A stretch of DNA of 64,000 bases from Salvelinus alpinus (GCF_045679555.1 NC_092098.1:21730038-21794037), one strand, 5' to 3'; counted from the first letter of the stretch, positions 11,982 to 23,263 are shown. A program made the numbers and translations. Notes: generated by a model not told the origin, from the letters alone.

Positions 11982-13595
11982 CAGTTGAACTCGGAAGTTT
12001 ACATACCCTTAGGTTAAAATTCGTTTTTCAACCACTCTACAAATTTCTTGTTAACAAACTATAGTTTTGGAAAGTCGGTTAGGACATCTACTTTGTGCAT
12101 GACACAAGTAATTTTTCCAACAATTGTTTACAGATTATTTCACTTATAATTCACTGTATCACAATTCCATTGGTTCAGAAGTTTACATACACTAAGTTGA
12201 CTGTGCCTTTTAAACAGCTTGGATAATTCCAGAAAATTATGTCATGGCTTTAGAAGCTTCTGATAGGCTATTTGAGTCAATTGGAGGTGTACCTGTGGAT
12301 GTATTTCAAGGCCTACCTTCAAACTCAGTGCCTCTTTACTTGTCATCATGGAAAAATCTAAAGAAATCAGCCAAGACATCAGAAAAACAATTGTAGACCT
12401 CCACAAGTCTGGTTCATCCTTGGGAGCAATTTCCACACGCCTGAAGGTACCACGTTCATCTGTACAAACAATAGTACGTAAGTATAAACACCATGGGACC
12501 ACGTAGCCGTCATACCGCTCAGGAAAGTGTTCTGTCTCCTAGAGATGAACGTACTTTGGCGCGAAAAGTGCAAATCAATCCCAGAACAACAGCAAAGGAC
12601 CTTGTGAAGATGCTGGAGGAAACAGGTACAAAAGTATCTATATCCACAGTAAAACGAGTCCTATATCGACATAACCTGAAAGGCCGCTCAGCAAGGAAGA
12701 AGCCACTGCTCCAAAACCGCCATAAAAAAGCCAGACTACGGTTTGCAACTGCACATGGGGACAAAGATTGTACTTTTTTGAGAAATGTCCTCTGGTCTGA
12801 TGTAACAAAAAGTGAACTGTTTGGCCATAATGACCATCGTTATGTTTGGAGTAAAAAGGGGGATGCTTGCAAGCAGAAGAACACCATCCCAACCGCGAAG
12901 CACGGGGGTGGCAGCATCATGTTGTGGGTGTGCTTTGCTGCAGGAGGGACTGGTACACTTCACAAAATAGATGGCATCATGAGGGAGGAAAATGATGTGG
13001 ATATATTGAAGCAACATCTCAAGACATCAGTCAGGAAGTTAAAGTTTGGTCGCAAATGGGTCTTCCAAATGGACAATGACCCCAAGCATACTTCCAAAGT
13101 TGTGGCAAAATGGCTTAAGGACAACAAAGTCAAGATATTGGAGTGGCCATCACAAAGCCCTGACCTCAATCCTATAGAAAATTTGTGGGCAGAACTGAAA
13201 ACGCATTTGTGCAAGCAAGGAGGCCTACAAACCTGATTCAGCTACACCAGCTCTGTCAGGAGGAATGGGCCAAAATTCACCCAACTTATTGTGGGAAGCT
13301 TGTGGAAGGCTACCCAAAACATTTGACCCAAGTTTAACAATTTAAAGGCAATGTTACCAAATACTAATTGAGTGTATGTAAACTTCTGACCCACTGGGAA
13401 TGTGATGAAAGAAATAAAAGCTGAAATAAATCATTCTCTCTACTATTATTCTGACATTTCACATTCTTAAAATAAAGTGGTGATCCTAACTGACCTAAGA
13501 CAGGGAATTTTTACTAGGATTAAATGTCAGGAATTGTGAAAACCTGAGTTTAAATGTATTTGGCTAAGGTGTATGTAAACTTCCGACTTCAACTG
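11982..13595 (+). mobile_element. Tc1-like transposon of the Sleeping Beauty ancestral family
   Basis: The outer inverted repeats (CAGTTGAACTCGGAAGTTTA at 11982, mirrored at about 13576-13595) are flanked by TA at 11980-11981 and 13596-13597. Inner direct-repeat motifs (GGTTCAGAAGTTTACATACA near 12172, and its inverse near 13375-13392) give the IR/DR arrangement of the salmonid family used to reconstruct Sleeping Beauty. The length is 1614 bp, close to full size. Family assignment rests on the repeat ends and on transposase motifs that I recognise. Confidence 0.9.
12348..13367 (+). pseudogene. Sleeping Beauty-type Tc1 transposase, nearly full length
   Basis: The ATG at 12348 opens a paired-like helix-turn-helix N-terminus ([18 protein letters not shown]). 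A premature stop and frame change occur at about 12500-12530. The catalytic domain then reads openly to 13237. WSD (about 12796) supplies the first aspartate, although the following residue is V where relatives have E. QMDNDPKHT (about 13065) supplies the second, and LNPIENLW (about 13170) supplies the final glutamate. A second frameshift lies near 13235 and a stop near 13335. All three catalytic residues survive, so this is a recent fossil, but the breaks prevent a working protein. Confidence 0.85.
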
Positions 13596-13673
13596 TATGT
13601 ACATATTCTCATTCACCCCTTTTAGATGTGTGTATTAGGTAGTTGTTGGGGAATTGTTAGAGTACTTGTGAGC

Positions 13674-13710
13674 GTCTGCTAAATGACTTAAATGTAAATG
13701 TAAATGTAGA
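13674..13710 (+). repeat. Ultra-short LINE/SINE tail insertion
   Basis: About 37 bp (GAGCGTCTGCTAAATGAC, then AAATGTAAATGT repeats) interrupts the LINE 3' region. It equals the extreme 3' tail seen at about 17654-17683 and 32667-32698. It is probably an extremely 5'-truncated retrotransposition event. Confidence 0.5.
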
Positions 13711-13808
13711 TATTACTGCACTGTTGGAACTAGAAGCACAACATTTCGCTACACTCGCATTAACATCTGCTAACCATGTGTATGTGACCAATAAAATTTT
13801 ATTTGATA

Positions 13809-14054
13809 ATGCACACATCTGGATGTAAATACTTGAGCTGTTTCAGCTGACAGTACCACTTCTGTTACATCTGCTTACAGCCCAGTGAGGAGTGCAGGAA
13901 GGATAAGGAGCTGTACTGGTCTCTCCTGCTCTAAACCCAAAAGCAGGCAGGCAGGTATTCACCATGTAACACTTGAATTATTGCATTTTAAGAATAAGAA
14001 TACTTTTAATAAACGTTCTGAGCCTAATACAAATAGATGCATATTGGTGGTGGT
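13809..14054. other. No gene seen
   Basis: Short intervening sequence between the LINE end and the hAT-like element. It ends with the left target duplication GTGGTGGT (14047-14054). Confidence 0.5.
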
Positions 14055-14559
14055 CAGTGGCAGTCGGTGCCGTTTAAGATGAGGGAGGACGAGCACCTTA
14101 TTTCTATTACAGCATATTCAATGACTGGAATATATATGACATTCACCCAGTTCAATGTAACAGCGATAGGTTTAGGCTACTACATGATACTCAAATTGAA
14201 AGTTTACAATATAGGTGCACAAAGGTCAAGAGAAATTTGAGGTGACAGTGACTCATTCAATACCGCCTTGCACACTCTTGCCTGCATCTAGCTGATCTAA
14301 GGTGTAATCATTAGTCCAACAGTTGCAAACAAGAGTTTCTATTGGACAAATTCAGGTATGTTTATCCCTGTTTCGTTCTGTTATGTTCCTTTTAAGATTT
14401 TTTTAAACAGAATTGACGGGATGAATACACTCCTAATCACGCGTAAAGACAGTTCACGTTCATAGCAGCCACGTTGTATTCCTTCTTGCATTAATGCGCT
14501 CTCCTCCTCTCACCTTTTCCCTTCGCTTGTGGACTTCAATGCACAACACATCAGTTGTA

Positions 14560-15935
14560 ACACATCGACCTGGCCAAGGCTTTCGACTCTGTCAATCACG
14601 TATTCTTATCGGCAGACTCAATAGCCTTGGTTTCTCAAATGACTGCCTCGCCTGGTTCACCAACTACTTCGCAGACAGAGTTCAGTGTGTCAAATCGGCA
14701 GGCCTGTTGTCTGGACCTCTGGCAGTCTCCATGGGGGTACCACAGGGTTCAATTCTCGGGCCGACTCTTTTCTCTGTGACACTGTGTTAACTAACCTCCA
14801 AACGATCACTCCTTCCGTGGCATCCAACTGCTCTTAAACGCTAGTAAAACCAAATGCATGCTTTTCAACCGTTCCCTGCCTGCACCCGCCCGCCCGACTC
14901 GCATCACTACTCTGGACGGTTCTGACCTAGAACACGTGGACAACTACAAATACCTAAGTGTCTGGCTAGACCGTAAACTCTCCTTCCACTCATATTAAAC
15001 ATTTCTAATCCAAAATCAAATCTAGAATCGGCTTTCTATTTCACAACAAAGCCTCCTTCACTCCCGCCGCCAAACTTACCCTAGTAAAACTGACTATCCT
15101 ACTGATCCACGACTTCGGCGATGTCATCTACAAAATAGCTTCCAACACTCTACTCAGCAAACTGGATCCAGTCTATCACAGTGCCATCCGTTTTGTTACC
15201 AAAGCCCCTTATACCACCCACCACTGCGACCTGTATGCTCTAGTCGGCTGGCCCTCGCTACATATTCATACCCAGACCCACTGGCTCCAGGTCATCTATA
15301 AGTCTATGCTAGGTAAAGCTCCGCCTTATCTCAGCTCACTGGTCACAATAACAACACCCACCCGTAGCACGCGCTCCAGCAGGTATATCTCACTGGTCAT
15401 CCCCAAAGCCAACACCTCCTTTGGCCGCCTTTCCTTCCAGTTCTCTGCTGCCAGTGACTGGAACGAATTGCAAAAAAAATCGCTGAAGCCTTACATTTCC
15501 CTCACTAACTTTGAACATCAGCTATCTGAGCAGCTAACCAATCGCTGCAGCTGTACATAGTCCATCTGTAAATAGCCCACCCAATCTACCTACCTCATCC
15601 CCAAACTGTTTTTATTTACTTTTCTGCTCTTTTGCACACCAGTTTCACTACTTGCACATCATCATCTGCTCATCTATCACTCCAGTGTTAATCTGCTAAA
15701 TTGTAATTACTTTGCTACTATGGCCTATTTATTGCCTTACCTCCTCACGCCATTTGGACACAGTGTATATAGACTTTCTTTTTTCTATTGTGTTATTGAC
15801 TGTATGCTTGTTTATTCCATGTATAACTCTGTGTTGTTGTTTGTGTCGCACTGCTTTGCTTTATCTTGGCCAGATCGCAGTTGTAAATGAGAACTTGTTC
15901 TCAACTAGCTTACCTGGTTAAATAAAGGTGAAACA
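14560..15935 (+). mobile_element. LINE fragment (L2-like), RT active site deleted
   Basis: The sequence begins abruptly within the reverse transcriptase (DLAKAFDSVNH, about 14563-14596), reads SMGVPQGSILGPTLFSV at about 14730-14780, then jumps at about 14785-14800 to sequence downstream of the YADD box. The catalytic motif is lost to an internal deletion. The C-terminal part is readable in pieces: LNASKTKCMLFNRSLPAP near 14850, then IYKSMLGKAPPYLSSLV at 15296-15345. The 3' end is TTACCTGGTTAAATAAAGG near 15910-15930. It is 5'-truncated and frameshifted, therefore inactive. Confidence 0.75.
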
Positions 15936-16187
15936 AAACTTTAAAAAATTTAAAAGTAGGTGACAAGGTGAAAAATCCTTTCCAAGCCAAACCATATCAT
16001 AACCGCTACACACAGCCTACATCGTTGTCCCATATTAGCTAAAGTAACGTCATAGTCAGCATAGCTAATAGAACTAACGCTGTAACACTAGTAAACCCGC
16101 CAAGGGAAAGCGGGATACCTAGTTAATTGCACAATTGAATGCATTCAACTGAAATGTGTCAGTAAGCAGTTTAGCACTTACACTTTC

Positions 16188-17690
16188 CCTCCGATGTCAA
16201 CAACTACAGACCAGTATCCCTTCTTTCTTTTCTCTCCAAAACTCTTGAACGTGCCGTCCTTGGCCAGCTCTCCTGCTATCTCTCTCAGAATGACCTTCTT
16301 GATCCAAATCAGTCAGGTTTCAAGACTAGTCATTCAACTGAGACTGCTCTTCTCTGTGTCACGGAGGCGCTCCGCACTGCTAAAGCTAACTCTCTCTCCT
16401 CTGCTCTCATCCTTCTAGACCTATCGGCTGCCTTTAATACTGTGAACCATCAGATCCTCCTCTCCACCCTCTCCGAGTTGGGCATCTCCGGCGCGGCCCA
16501 CGCTTGGATTGCGTCCTACCTGACAGGTCGCTCCTACCAGGTGACGTGGCGAGAATCTGTCTCCGCACCACGTGCTCTCACCACTGGTGTCCCCCAGGGC
16601 TCTGTTCTAGGCCCTCTCCTATTCTCGCTATACACCAAGTCACTTGGCTCTGTCATATCCTCACATGGTCTCTCCTATCATTGCTATGCAGACGACACAC
16701 AATTCATCTTCTCCTTTCCCCCTTCTGATAACCAGGTGGCGAATCGCATCTCTGCATGTCTGGCAGACATATCAGTGTGGATGACGGATCACCACCTCAA
16801 GCTCAACCTCGGCAAGACAGAGCTGCTCTTCCTCCCGGGGAAGGACTGCCCGTTCCATGATCTCGCCATCACGGTTGACAACTCCATTGTGTCCTCCTCC
16901 CAGAGTGCTAAGAACCTTGGCGTGATCCTGGACAACACCCTGTCGTTCTCAACTAACATCAAGGCGGTGACCCGTTCCTGTAGGTTCATGCTCTACAACA
17001 TTCGCAGAGTACGACCCTGCCTCACACAGGAAGCGGCGCAGGTCCTAATCCAGGCACTTGTCATCTCCCGTCTGGATTACTGCAACTCGCTGTTGGCTGG
17101 GCTCCCTGCCTGTGCCATTAAACCCCTACAACTCATCCAGAACGCCGCAGCCCGTCTGGTGTTCAACCTTCCCAAGTTCTCTCACGTCACCCCGCTCCTC
17201 CGCTCTCTCCACTGGCTTCCAGTTGAAGCTCGCATCCGCTACAAGACCATGGTGCTTGCCTACGGAGCTGTGAGGGGAACGGCACCTCCGTACCTTCAGG
17301 CTCTGATCAGGCCCTACACCCAAACAAGGGCACTGCGTTCATCCACCTCTGGCCTGCTCGCCTCCCTACCTCTGAGGAAGTACAGTTCCCGCTCAGCCCA
17401 GTCAAAACTGTTCGCTGCTCTGGCACCCCAATGGTGGAACAAACTCCCTCACGACGCCAGGTCAGCGGAGTCAATCACCACCTTCCGGAGACACCTGAAA
17501 CCCCACCTCTTTAAGGAATACCTAGGATAGGATAAAGTAATCCTTCTAACCCCCCCCCCCCCCTTAAAAGAGTTAGATGCACTATTGTAAAGTGGTTGTT
17601 CCACTGGATATCATAAGGTGAATCCACCAATTTGTAAGTCGCTCTGGATAAGAGCGTCTGCTAAATGACTTAAATGTAAATGTACACCGG
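16188..17690 (+). mobile_element. LINE 3' half (L2/CR1 type) with long open frame
   Basis: The 5'-truncated copy starts in the reverse transcriptase (VNNYRPVSLLSFLSK region). It ends with TAAGTCGCTCTGGATAAGAG, then GCGTCTGCTAAATGAC, then AAATGTAAATGTA at 17636-17683. The same tail ends the SINE at 32384-32703, consistent with SINEs borrowing their LINE partner's 3' end. Both fragments sit inside the hAT-like shell. Confidence 0.8.
16192..17530 (+). pseudogene. LINE reverse transcriptase C-terminal half
   Basis: The frame from 16442 stays open for 362 residues, and the same reading continues upstream to about 16330 as AFNTVNHQILLSTLS. It includes ALTTGVPQGSVLGPLLFS (about 16575-16625), the catalytic YADDTQFIF (about 16687-16713), LNLGKTELLFLP near 16805, the thumb region, and a C-terminus ending LKPHLFKEYLG at 17528. 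Both active-site aspartates are intact. The upstream part of the domain is frameshifted near 16320-16440 and everything N-terminal is missing, so it is a dead but relatively young fragment. Confidence 0.8.
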
Positions 17691-18513
17691 CGGGCCCCGT
17701 GGCAATACATTTGTAAAACCGAAAGCTTACCTTAACTTGGAAGAGTTCCAGTGTTGTGTTGGATAGTCATAGCCAGCTAGCTAACATAGCATCCCTCTGT
17801 TTGAGCAGGGTTTTTCAGTAGGCTAAAATAGCTGTCTGCATTTGCTAGCTAAATAAATGAAACTGAAAGTGAAAAAAATACTAATTTGCTTCTCCATTTT
17901 GGAAGAAATTAATTTGTTTAAAACTGTTAAACTATTGTCGTTCTCTCTCTCTCTCTCGTCAACTACTCACCACATTTTATGCACTGCAGTGCTAGCTAGT
18001 TGTAGCTTATGCTTTCACTACTAGATTAATTATCTGGTCCTTTGATTGGGTGGACAACATGTTGGAGGACGTCCTCTGGAAGTTCTCATAATTACTGTGT
18101 AAGTCTATGGAAGGGGGTGAGAACTATGAGCCTCCTAGGTTTTGTATTGAAGTCACTGTACCCAGAGGAGGACGGAACCTATCTGTCCTCCGGCAACACC
18201 ATGGTGCTACCGTAAAAAGTGTTGTTGAGGCTACTGAAGACCTTCATTGCAAAAAAGTGTTTTTATGAATTATTTGGTGACATGAATATATTTAGTATAG
18301 TTATATCTAAAAAATATAACTTTTTAAATGTTTTGCCATTTTTCCTCCTCTGAGGAGCCTCCACTGGTGGTGGTATAGCTGGATCCTATAATTCTCCTGC
18401 CCTTGGATTAAAACTAGGGAGACCTTTTCCATATACATGCTGAGGCATTTAGATCCTCAACTAAAGCTGAATCATTGAGGAACTCCCAGATCAGTACAGT
18501 TGATTGGAGTAAT

Positions 18514-18706
18514 CAGGGTTTCCTAAAGTTGGTCCTGGGACCCCCCATGGGTCACACGTTTTGGTTTTTGCCCTAGCATTACACATTCAAATAACCAACT
18601 CATCATCAATCTTCGGATCAGCTGTGTAGTGTTTGGGCAAAAAACAAAATGTGCACCCGGAAGGGGGGGGGGGGGGGGGGGATTTGGACAGAGTTTGGGA
18701 AATCCC
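18514..18706. mobile_element. Fold-back MITE with G-run
   Basis: The ends CAGGGTTTCCTAAAGTTGG and the complement of AGAGTTTGGGAAATCCC are near-perfect inverted repeats, and the whole 190 bp is roughly palindromic (GTTTTGGTTTTTGCCCTAGC against GTTTGGGCAAAAAACAAAA). An 18-base G run at 18663-18681 marks a degenerate junction. It is a hAT-style miniature element without coding capacity. Confidence 0.6.
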
Positions 18707-19104
18707 AAAGAAATGTTTAAAGATCATGTTTCTGTATTGAAATCCGATTGATTTGACAGAATACATATAGCATGAGATAATAAAGACAAATGATACACAA
18801 TCTGTTTTGTGAAGTATTAATACATAAACATGTCAATCTCCTTGGGACTCCTTCATTACAGTAAAATAAGCGAGGCCATAGTACAACACCAGTTGATTTC
18901 ATGTGTCTGGGAATAGATTGTCATTTAACAGGATATTTCAAGCCCTACATTAGTCTACATCAATGATCCATCTCATCTCACCTTGGATGAACCGGACTAA
19001 CAACTGTGCTCCACTCAAAGTTCTGCCTACCAATTATTTCTGTTCCTTCCAGTAAAACACAGGATAAATGTATTAACATTTACAGTAAGCTTTAATACAT
19101 AAGA

Positions 19105-19737
19105 GCTACACCATTGAGAGCATTCTGACTGGTTTGCATCACTGCCTGGTATGGCAACTGCTCAGCCTCTGACCGCAAGGCACTACAGAGGGTAGTGCGT
19201 ACAACCCAGTACAGCCCTGGGGCCAAGCTTCCTGCCATCCAGGACGTCTATACCAGGCCGTGTCAGAGGAAGGCCCTAAAAATTGTCAAAGACTCCAGCC
19301 ACCCTAGTCATAGACTGTTCTCTCTACTACCGCACGGCAAGTGGTACCGGAGCGCCAAGTCTAGGTCAAAAAGGCTGAACAGCTTCTACCCCCAAACCAT
19401 AAGACTCCTGAACAGCTAATCAAAGGTCTACCCCCCTCCACTGCTGCTACTCTCTGCTTATTATCTATGCATAGTCACTTTAACTCTACCTACATATATA
19501 CATATTACCTCGAATAACCTGTGCCCCCACACATTGACTCTGTACCAGTATCCCCTGTATATAGCCTCGCTACTGTTATTTTACTGCTGCTCTTTAATTA
19601 TTTTGTATTTTTAATCATTTTTTACTTAACACATTTTTCTTAACTGAATTGTTGGTTAGGGGCTTGTAAGTAAGCAATTCACTGTAAGGTCTATCTATAC
19701 CTGTTGTATTCAGTGCATGTGACAATTTAATTTGATA
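19105..19737 (+). mobile_element. LINE 3' fragment (Jockey superfamily)
   Basis: The C-terminal coding remnant reads as IESILTGLHHCLVWQLLSL-like sequence from 19115, then RGVQRKALKIVKDSSHPS-like sequence near 19260. A 3' UTR ending GTGACAATTTAATTTGA at about 19722-19737 follows. The same family is present on the other strand at 55293-55870. It is severely 5'-truncated. It lies about 90 bp downstream of the zinc-finger gene's stop codon and could shorten or supply that gene's 3' UTR. Confidence 0.7.
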
Positions 19738-19826
19738 ACAGTAAATGTTTCCCCCTCTGCGTATATCCCCAGTGCATTTCTTGCCCCCTGTCTTTCCATC
19801 CTTTACAGTCCATCATGAAGGCCTTA

Positions 19827-21671
19827 TCAGCCGAGCCCTCCCATTGAGTGAGTGCGTTGGTGAAAGCGCAGCCCCCCACAGTTTCGGAAAGTCTTGCCAC
19901 ACTGGCTGCAAGTGTAGGGCTTCTCTCCTGTGTGAATACGGAAGTGTCTTGTAAGAGCCCAAGAGTGACGGAAGCGTGCGTTGCACACGGTGCAGGCATA
20001 AGGCCTCTCTCCAGTATGAATACGCTGATGGATCTTCAGGTGCTCCATGCGGTTGAAGTCTCGACCACACAGGGAGCAGTGGTACGGGCTCCGCCCAGGG
20101 GGGTAGAGGTTGCGCTTGGGGAGCATGTTCATATCCTTTGGGTGAATAAGACTACGATGTCGCCGCAGCTCCTCAGACAGATGGAACTTCTCTCCACAGA
20201 TCTTGCAGACGTGCTGTGCTGCAGCCATGTTTTTCACTTCACCTATCTGAGGACTGTACATCTGATGTGAGTGAGAGGTGGAAGCCCCAGCAGTCTCTCT
20301 GGGTGGGTACTGCTGTTGTTTACCAAAGCCTGCATGGAGACCTGTAGCTGTAGAAGACGATAGGATGTCCAAGTCTGGTATGTTTGGGGTGAAGATGGGG
20401 GAGTCCGCTACAAAGTCAAAGAAGAGAAAATGTATTAACCATTAACCACTTGAAATTCTATCATCATCATCATTACTGACATGAGATCAAAACCAATTTA
20501 CTACAGAATTACTTGGGCTGGGGTCCCAGACACAACTAAGGCTAGTCCGGGACTAAACATTCTCTATTGAAATTGCTGTTTCAGTCCAGGACTAGGCTTA
20601 ATTTGTGTGCAGGAAACTGGTTCTTAGTGCAGGACTTACATAGAGAGTGGCTGGTGGAGGGGGTGAATGAGTCTGGGTCACTGAGTGGGAGCTGCCTCCA
20701 ATCCTCCAGCAGCCTGGTTTGAGCCAAGGAGAGACCGTCTGGACAGTAGTCCTCTTCTCCCCCTCCAGTATTGGGACCACAGTTCCTACTGCTTCCCAGG
20801 TCTACAGACTCCACCTTCACCTCAACCAGACACTTCACATCGGCATCCTTCATGGTACCGTCAGGGAAGGGATGGCCGTCAGCATGGGCTCTTGATGTAT
20901 CATGTCCCGTGGTTGGCTCTGTGCATGCTAGGTTAAAATCTTCATGGTTGTCTGAGTACATGTTTGAGACAACCTCTTCTTTAGTTCCTGTGAATAAATA
21001 TTGATATAGATAACATGCATCATAGCTTTGCTGAAATAATAAGTTACAGAACATTTTAAATGTAAATCAACAGTAGTGAGTGACAGTCCCAACTTACCAG
21101 CTTCATCTTCCTGATTTAAAGTAAAAAAATCCGGTTTAATATCTTGAGTGCACACCCGACCATCCTCACGGATCTCACAAAACGACTCGTTAAGAAATGC
21201 AGGGTTATCAACAACTTCTGATTCAAATTCTTCATACCTATCCTCAACATTTGTTGTACCAAGAGACTGATTGGATTCAAGAACGCTGCGCTCTCCTTCG
21301 CTTCCTGATTTAATTTTATTTTGTGAGACGTTTAGAGAATTCAGCTGCTGATGAACCTGTTGGATTCTACTATTGGTGCTGTTTCTTCCCCCTATTGTTG
21401 ATTGTACTTGACACTCCTCTCCTCGCGCTGCACATAATTCAAGTTCGGCTGCTTGCAAGCGAAACTTTAGGGACTTATTGTCCCGCAGCGTCTCGTGCAT
21501 TTGATCCCGCACGTCCCTCAACACTTGGCCGACTAGTTTTGTAATCTCAACCACCGCTATCTCCACTGCTACTCCTAATGCATTTTGAATAGTAGCAGTC
21601 AATTCATCCTGAAACGAGAAAGATAATTCCGCTACTAAAGAAGTATTTGGAGGACTCACGTTTGCCGACAT
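19827..21671 (-). CDS. C2H2 zinc-finger protein, 3 coding exons, 500 aa
   Basis: Exons are complement 21671-21098, 20987-20640 and 20407-19827. Donors are GTAAG at 21097 and GTAAGT at 20639. Acceptors are CAG at 20990-20988 and a pyrimidine-rich TAG at 20410-20408. Phases fit exactly (1503 bp including stop). The start at 21671 (MSANVSPPNTS) is chosen because family members begin with such a short leader before a helical region; an in-frame ATG at 21764 exists upstream. Residues about 15-95 are predicted helix or coiled coil (DELTATIQNALGVAVEIAVV). Residues 100-360 are acidic and low in domains. Four C2H2 fingers lie at 375-396 (H-x4-H spacing), 418-438, 446-466 and 474-494, the last three joined by TGERP/TGEKP linkers. 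The product is presumably a nuclear DNA-binding regulator; no specific orthologue is claimed. This layout is common in teleost zinc-finger families. Confidence 0.85.
20537..20600. repeat. Short fold-back repeat in zinc-finger gene intron
   Basis: TAAGGCTAGTCCGGGACTAAA (20537-20557) is almost the reverse complement of TTTCAGTCCAGGACTAGGCT (20579-20599), giving a stem with a roughly 20-base loop. It lies in intron 2 only about 40 bases past the exon 2 donor on the transcribed strand. It resembles a tiny MITE. Confidence 0.6.
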
Positions 21672-22749
21672 TTGTGTTACCCTCGTCAAATTCTGACCTC
21701 CGAAGTCATTACTTATTTTTAAAAAATACTGATGTCCAGAGATGTTTTCAAACCAGGTAAACAAGCTAACTAGTACCTAAGTGTGTTAGCTTGGCTAGTT
21801 ACACAGAGTTGCTTATTATGCAGGCCTATCTGGCAGGGAGTGTACTCACTATAATCACTCCTCACCTTGTACTAAACCCTGTCCCTTCGCTTGTTCACTT
21901 TACTTACCTAGCGAGTTCCGCGTTTAGACTGTACCTAACACTTAGTCACAAAAGAATGTGAAACTATCATTTCAAGTTACGTTTAAATAATTATTGCACG
22001 CTTTCCATTTCGTATCTTTTCTCGACTCTAAGCGGAGGTTTCTTCTTCCTGTTTGCGGTTAGGGCCAACCGGTGTCTGTACCTTCAAATTGTAGACTACA
22101 ACAGCAATATCTTTCAAGAGGATATATAATAGATCATGTAACCATAACACGTTTAATAGAAACTCCGAATTTAGAATATACACGATGAATGTTACGTGTT
22201 TATCAAGTCATGTGAAAAACAAACGCAATGTTAAACTCTGGGCTGAGTCTTACTTGGCCATCTATTTCACATCAAATGGCCCTGTTCGAATACATGTTTG
22301 CCAAATGCATCCTTCCTTCCTTCCCTGCTTGAAATGATGTCTACTGATTAAATTAGTGAGTAAACCATTATTCGTTTGATCATTGTGGGGAAAGAGTTAA
22401 ACAAATGTGGAATTAATGCCCTTTTAAAGGCCGTATGGTTTAAAAAAATCTACATAATGTCATGCCTTTGTTAGACAAAATGCTATTATTGATTGTATGA
22501 TTGATTGATGTGGAGGATGATGAGCAATTTATGTAGTTGTTGTTGCTGCTTGTAGGCCTAAGGATGTTGTTGTTGTCATTATCCACATTTGAGTTTTCTT
22601 GCAAATTTCCTTACACCTTGCAGTAATGTTACCCAGTATTTTAGTGATTGCAAAGAATTTTACAATTCTTAAAGGACATTTTCAAAAATTTTCTACTTCA
22701 TATTCATAATCTCCAGCACCACCCCAACATCGACATATGTGAAAATGGT
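21672..22749. other. Presumed upstream region of zinc-finger gene; no other gene seen
   Basis: This is the 5' side of the minus-strand zinc-finger gene. An untranslated first exon and promoter would be expected here, but no TATA box or clear exon boundary could be fixed. No transposon ends were recognised. Confidence 0.35.
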
Positions 22750-22753
22750 GCGT

Positions 22754-22862
22754 TTAAGATAAGCGTTTCCAATGACATCATCAACCAATTAGTAGGTAAT
22801 GCCTACTCATAATTGGTTAAAAACACACAATGCACACCGATGTCATTGGAAACACTTATCTT
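22754..22862. repeat. Long imperfect palindrome / MITE hairpin
   Basis: GATAAGCGTTTCCAATGACA (22758-22777) pairs with TGTCATTGGAAACACTTATC (22840-22859). Inside it AACCAATTAGTAGG pairs with CCTACTCATAATTGGTT. The two nested stems make a roughly 105-bp cruciform-capable sequence. Confidence 0.75.
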
Positions 22863-23263
22863 CCTCTATCTTTTTTTTATGTTTAAAAAAAACAAACATT
22901 TTGAGACAATATTAACAATGGACTAATGAAACAAATACCAAAAGATAGTTTTGGAATGGAATTTTCCTTTAAGACATTGACTCAAATCTAGATTGTGTCT
23001 TAGATTTTGAGAAAATGTACAATTTAGGATACATTTTTCACTTCTCCCATTGACTTCCCAAACCCCAGTCTGGTCTAGTAGAAAGAAGAGGAAGGGTAGT
23101 GCTACTAAGGTACACAATAGTACATTTTGGTAGACAGAAGGTACTCTTTGGTAAAAGGGGTAAATTGGTCATCAAAAAGAAAGGAGGACCAAGGCACTCT
23201 TCATATAATTAATTAAAATGCCTTTATTTGTATGGCATGTTCAATAGAAACAAAGTTTAAAAA

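Larger units (their letters stand above)
7500..13808 (+). mobile_element. Jockey-superfamily LINE (CR1/L2/Rex1 type) split by two Tc1 insertions
   Basis: An apurinic-type endonuclease domain (about 7660-8690), a linker (8690-8840), a reverse transcriptase (10129-11335) and a C-terminal region (to about 11760) are collinear once the Tc1-like elements at 8841-10126 and 11982-13595 are removed. The 3' end at 13745-13808 carries CATTTCGCTACACTCGC followed by an AATAAAATTTTATTTGAT tail. Removing the second insertion rejoins ATATACTTATA with TGTACATATT, as expected for a clean TA-target insertion. Stops and frameshifts make the element inactive. The 5' end is approximate. Confidence 0.75.
14055..18366. 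mobile_element. hAT-like element shell hosting two LINE fragments
   Basis: The left end begins CAGTGGCAGTCGG and the right end is the complement of CAGTGGAGGCTCC. Exactly matching 8-bp duplications GTGGTGGT lie at 14047-14054 and 18367-18374, as expected for hAT transposons. The target is itself a GGT repeat, so chance similarity must be considered. No transposase was recognised in the parts not occupied by LINEs (about 14055-14555, 15936-16187 and 17691-18366), so it would be non-autonomous. Confidence 0.55.

Noticed and set aside
19745-20270. Plus-strand frames across the zinc-finger exon
   Set aside because: Antisense shadows of the minus-strand zinc-finger exon, which has C2H2 spacing and splice sites.
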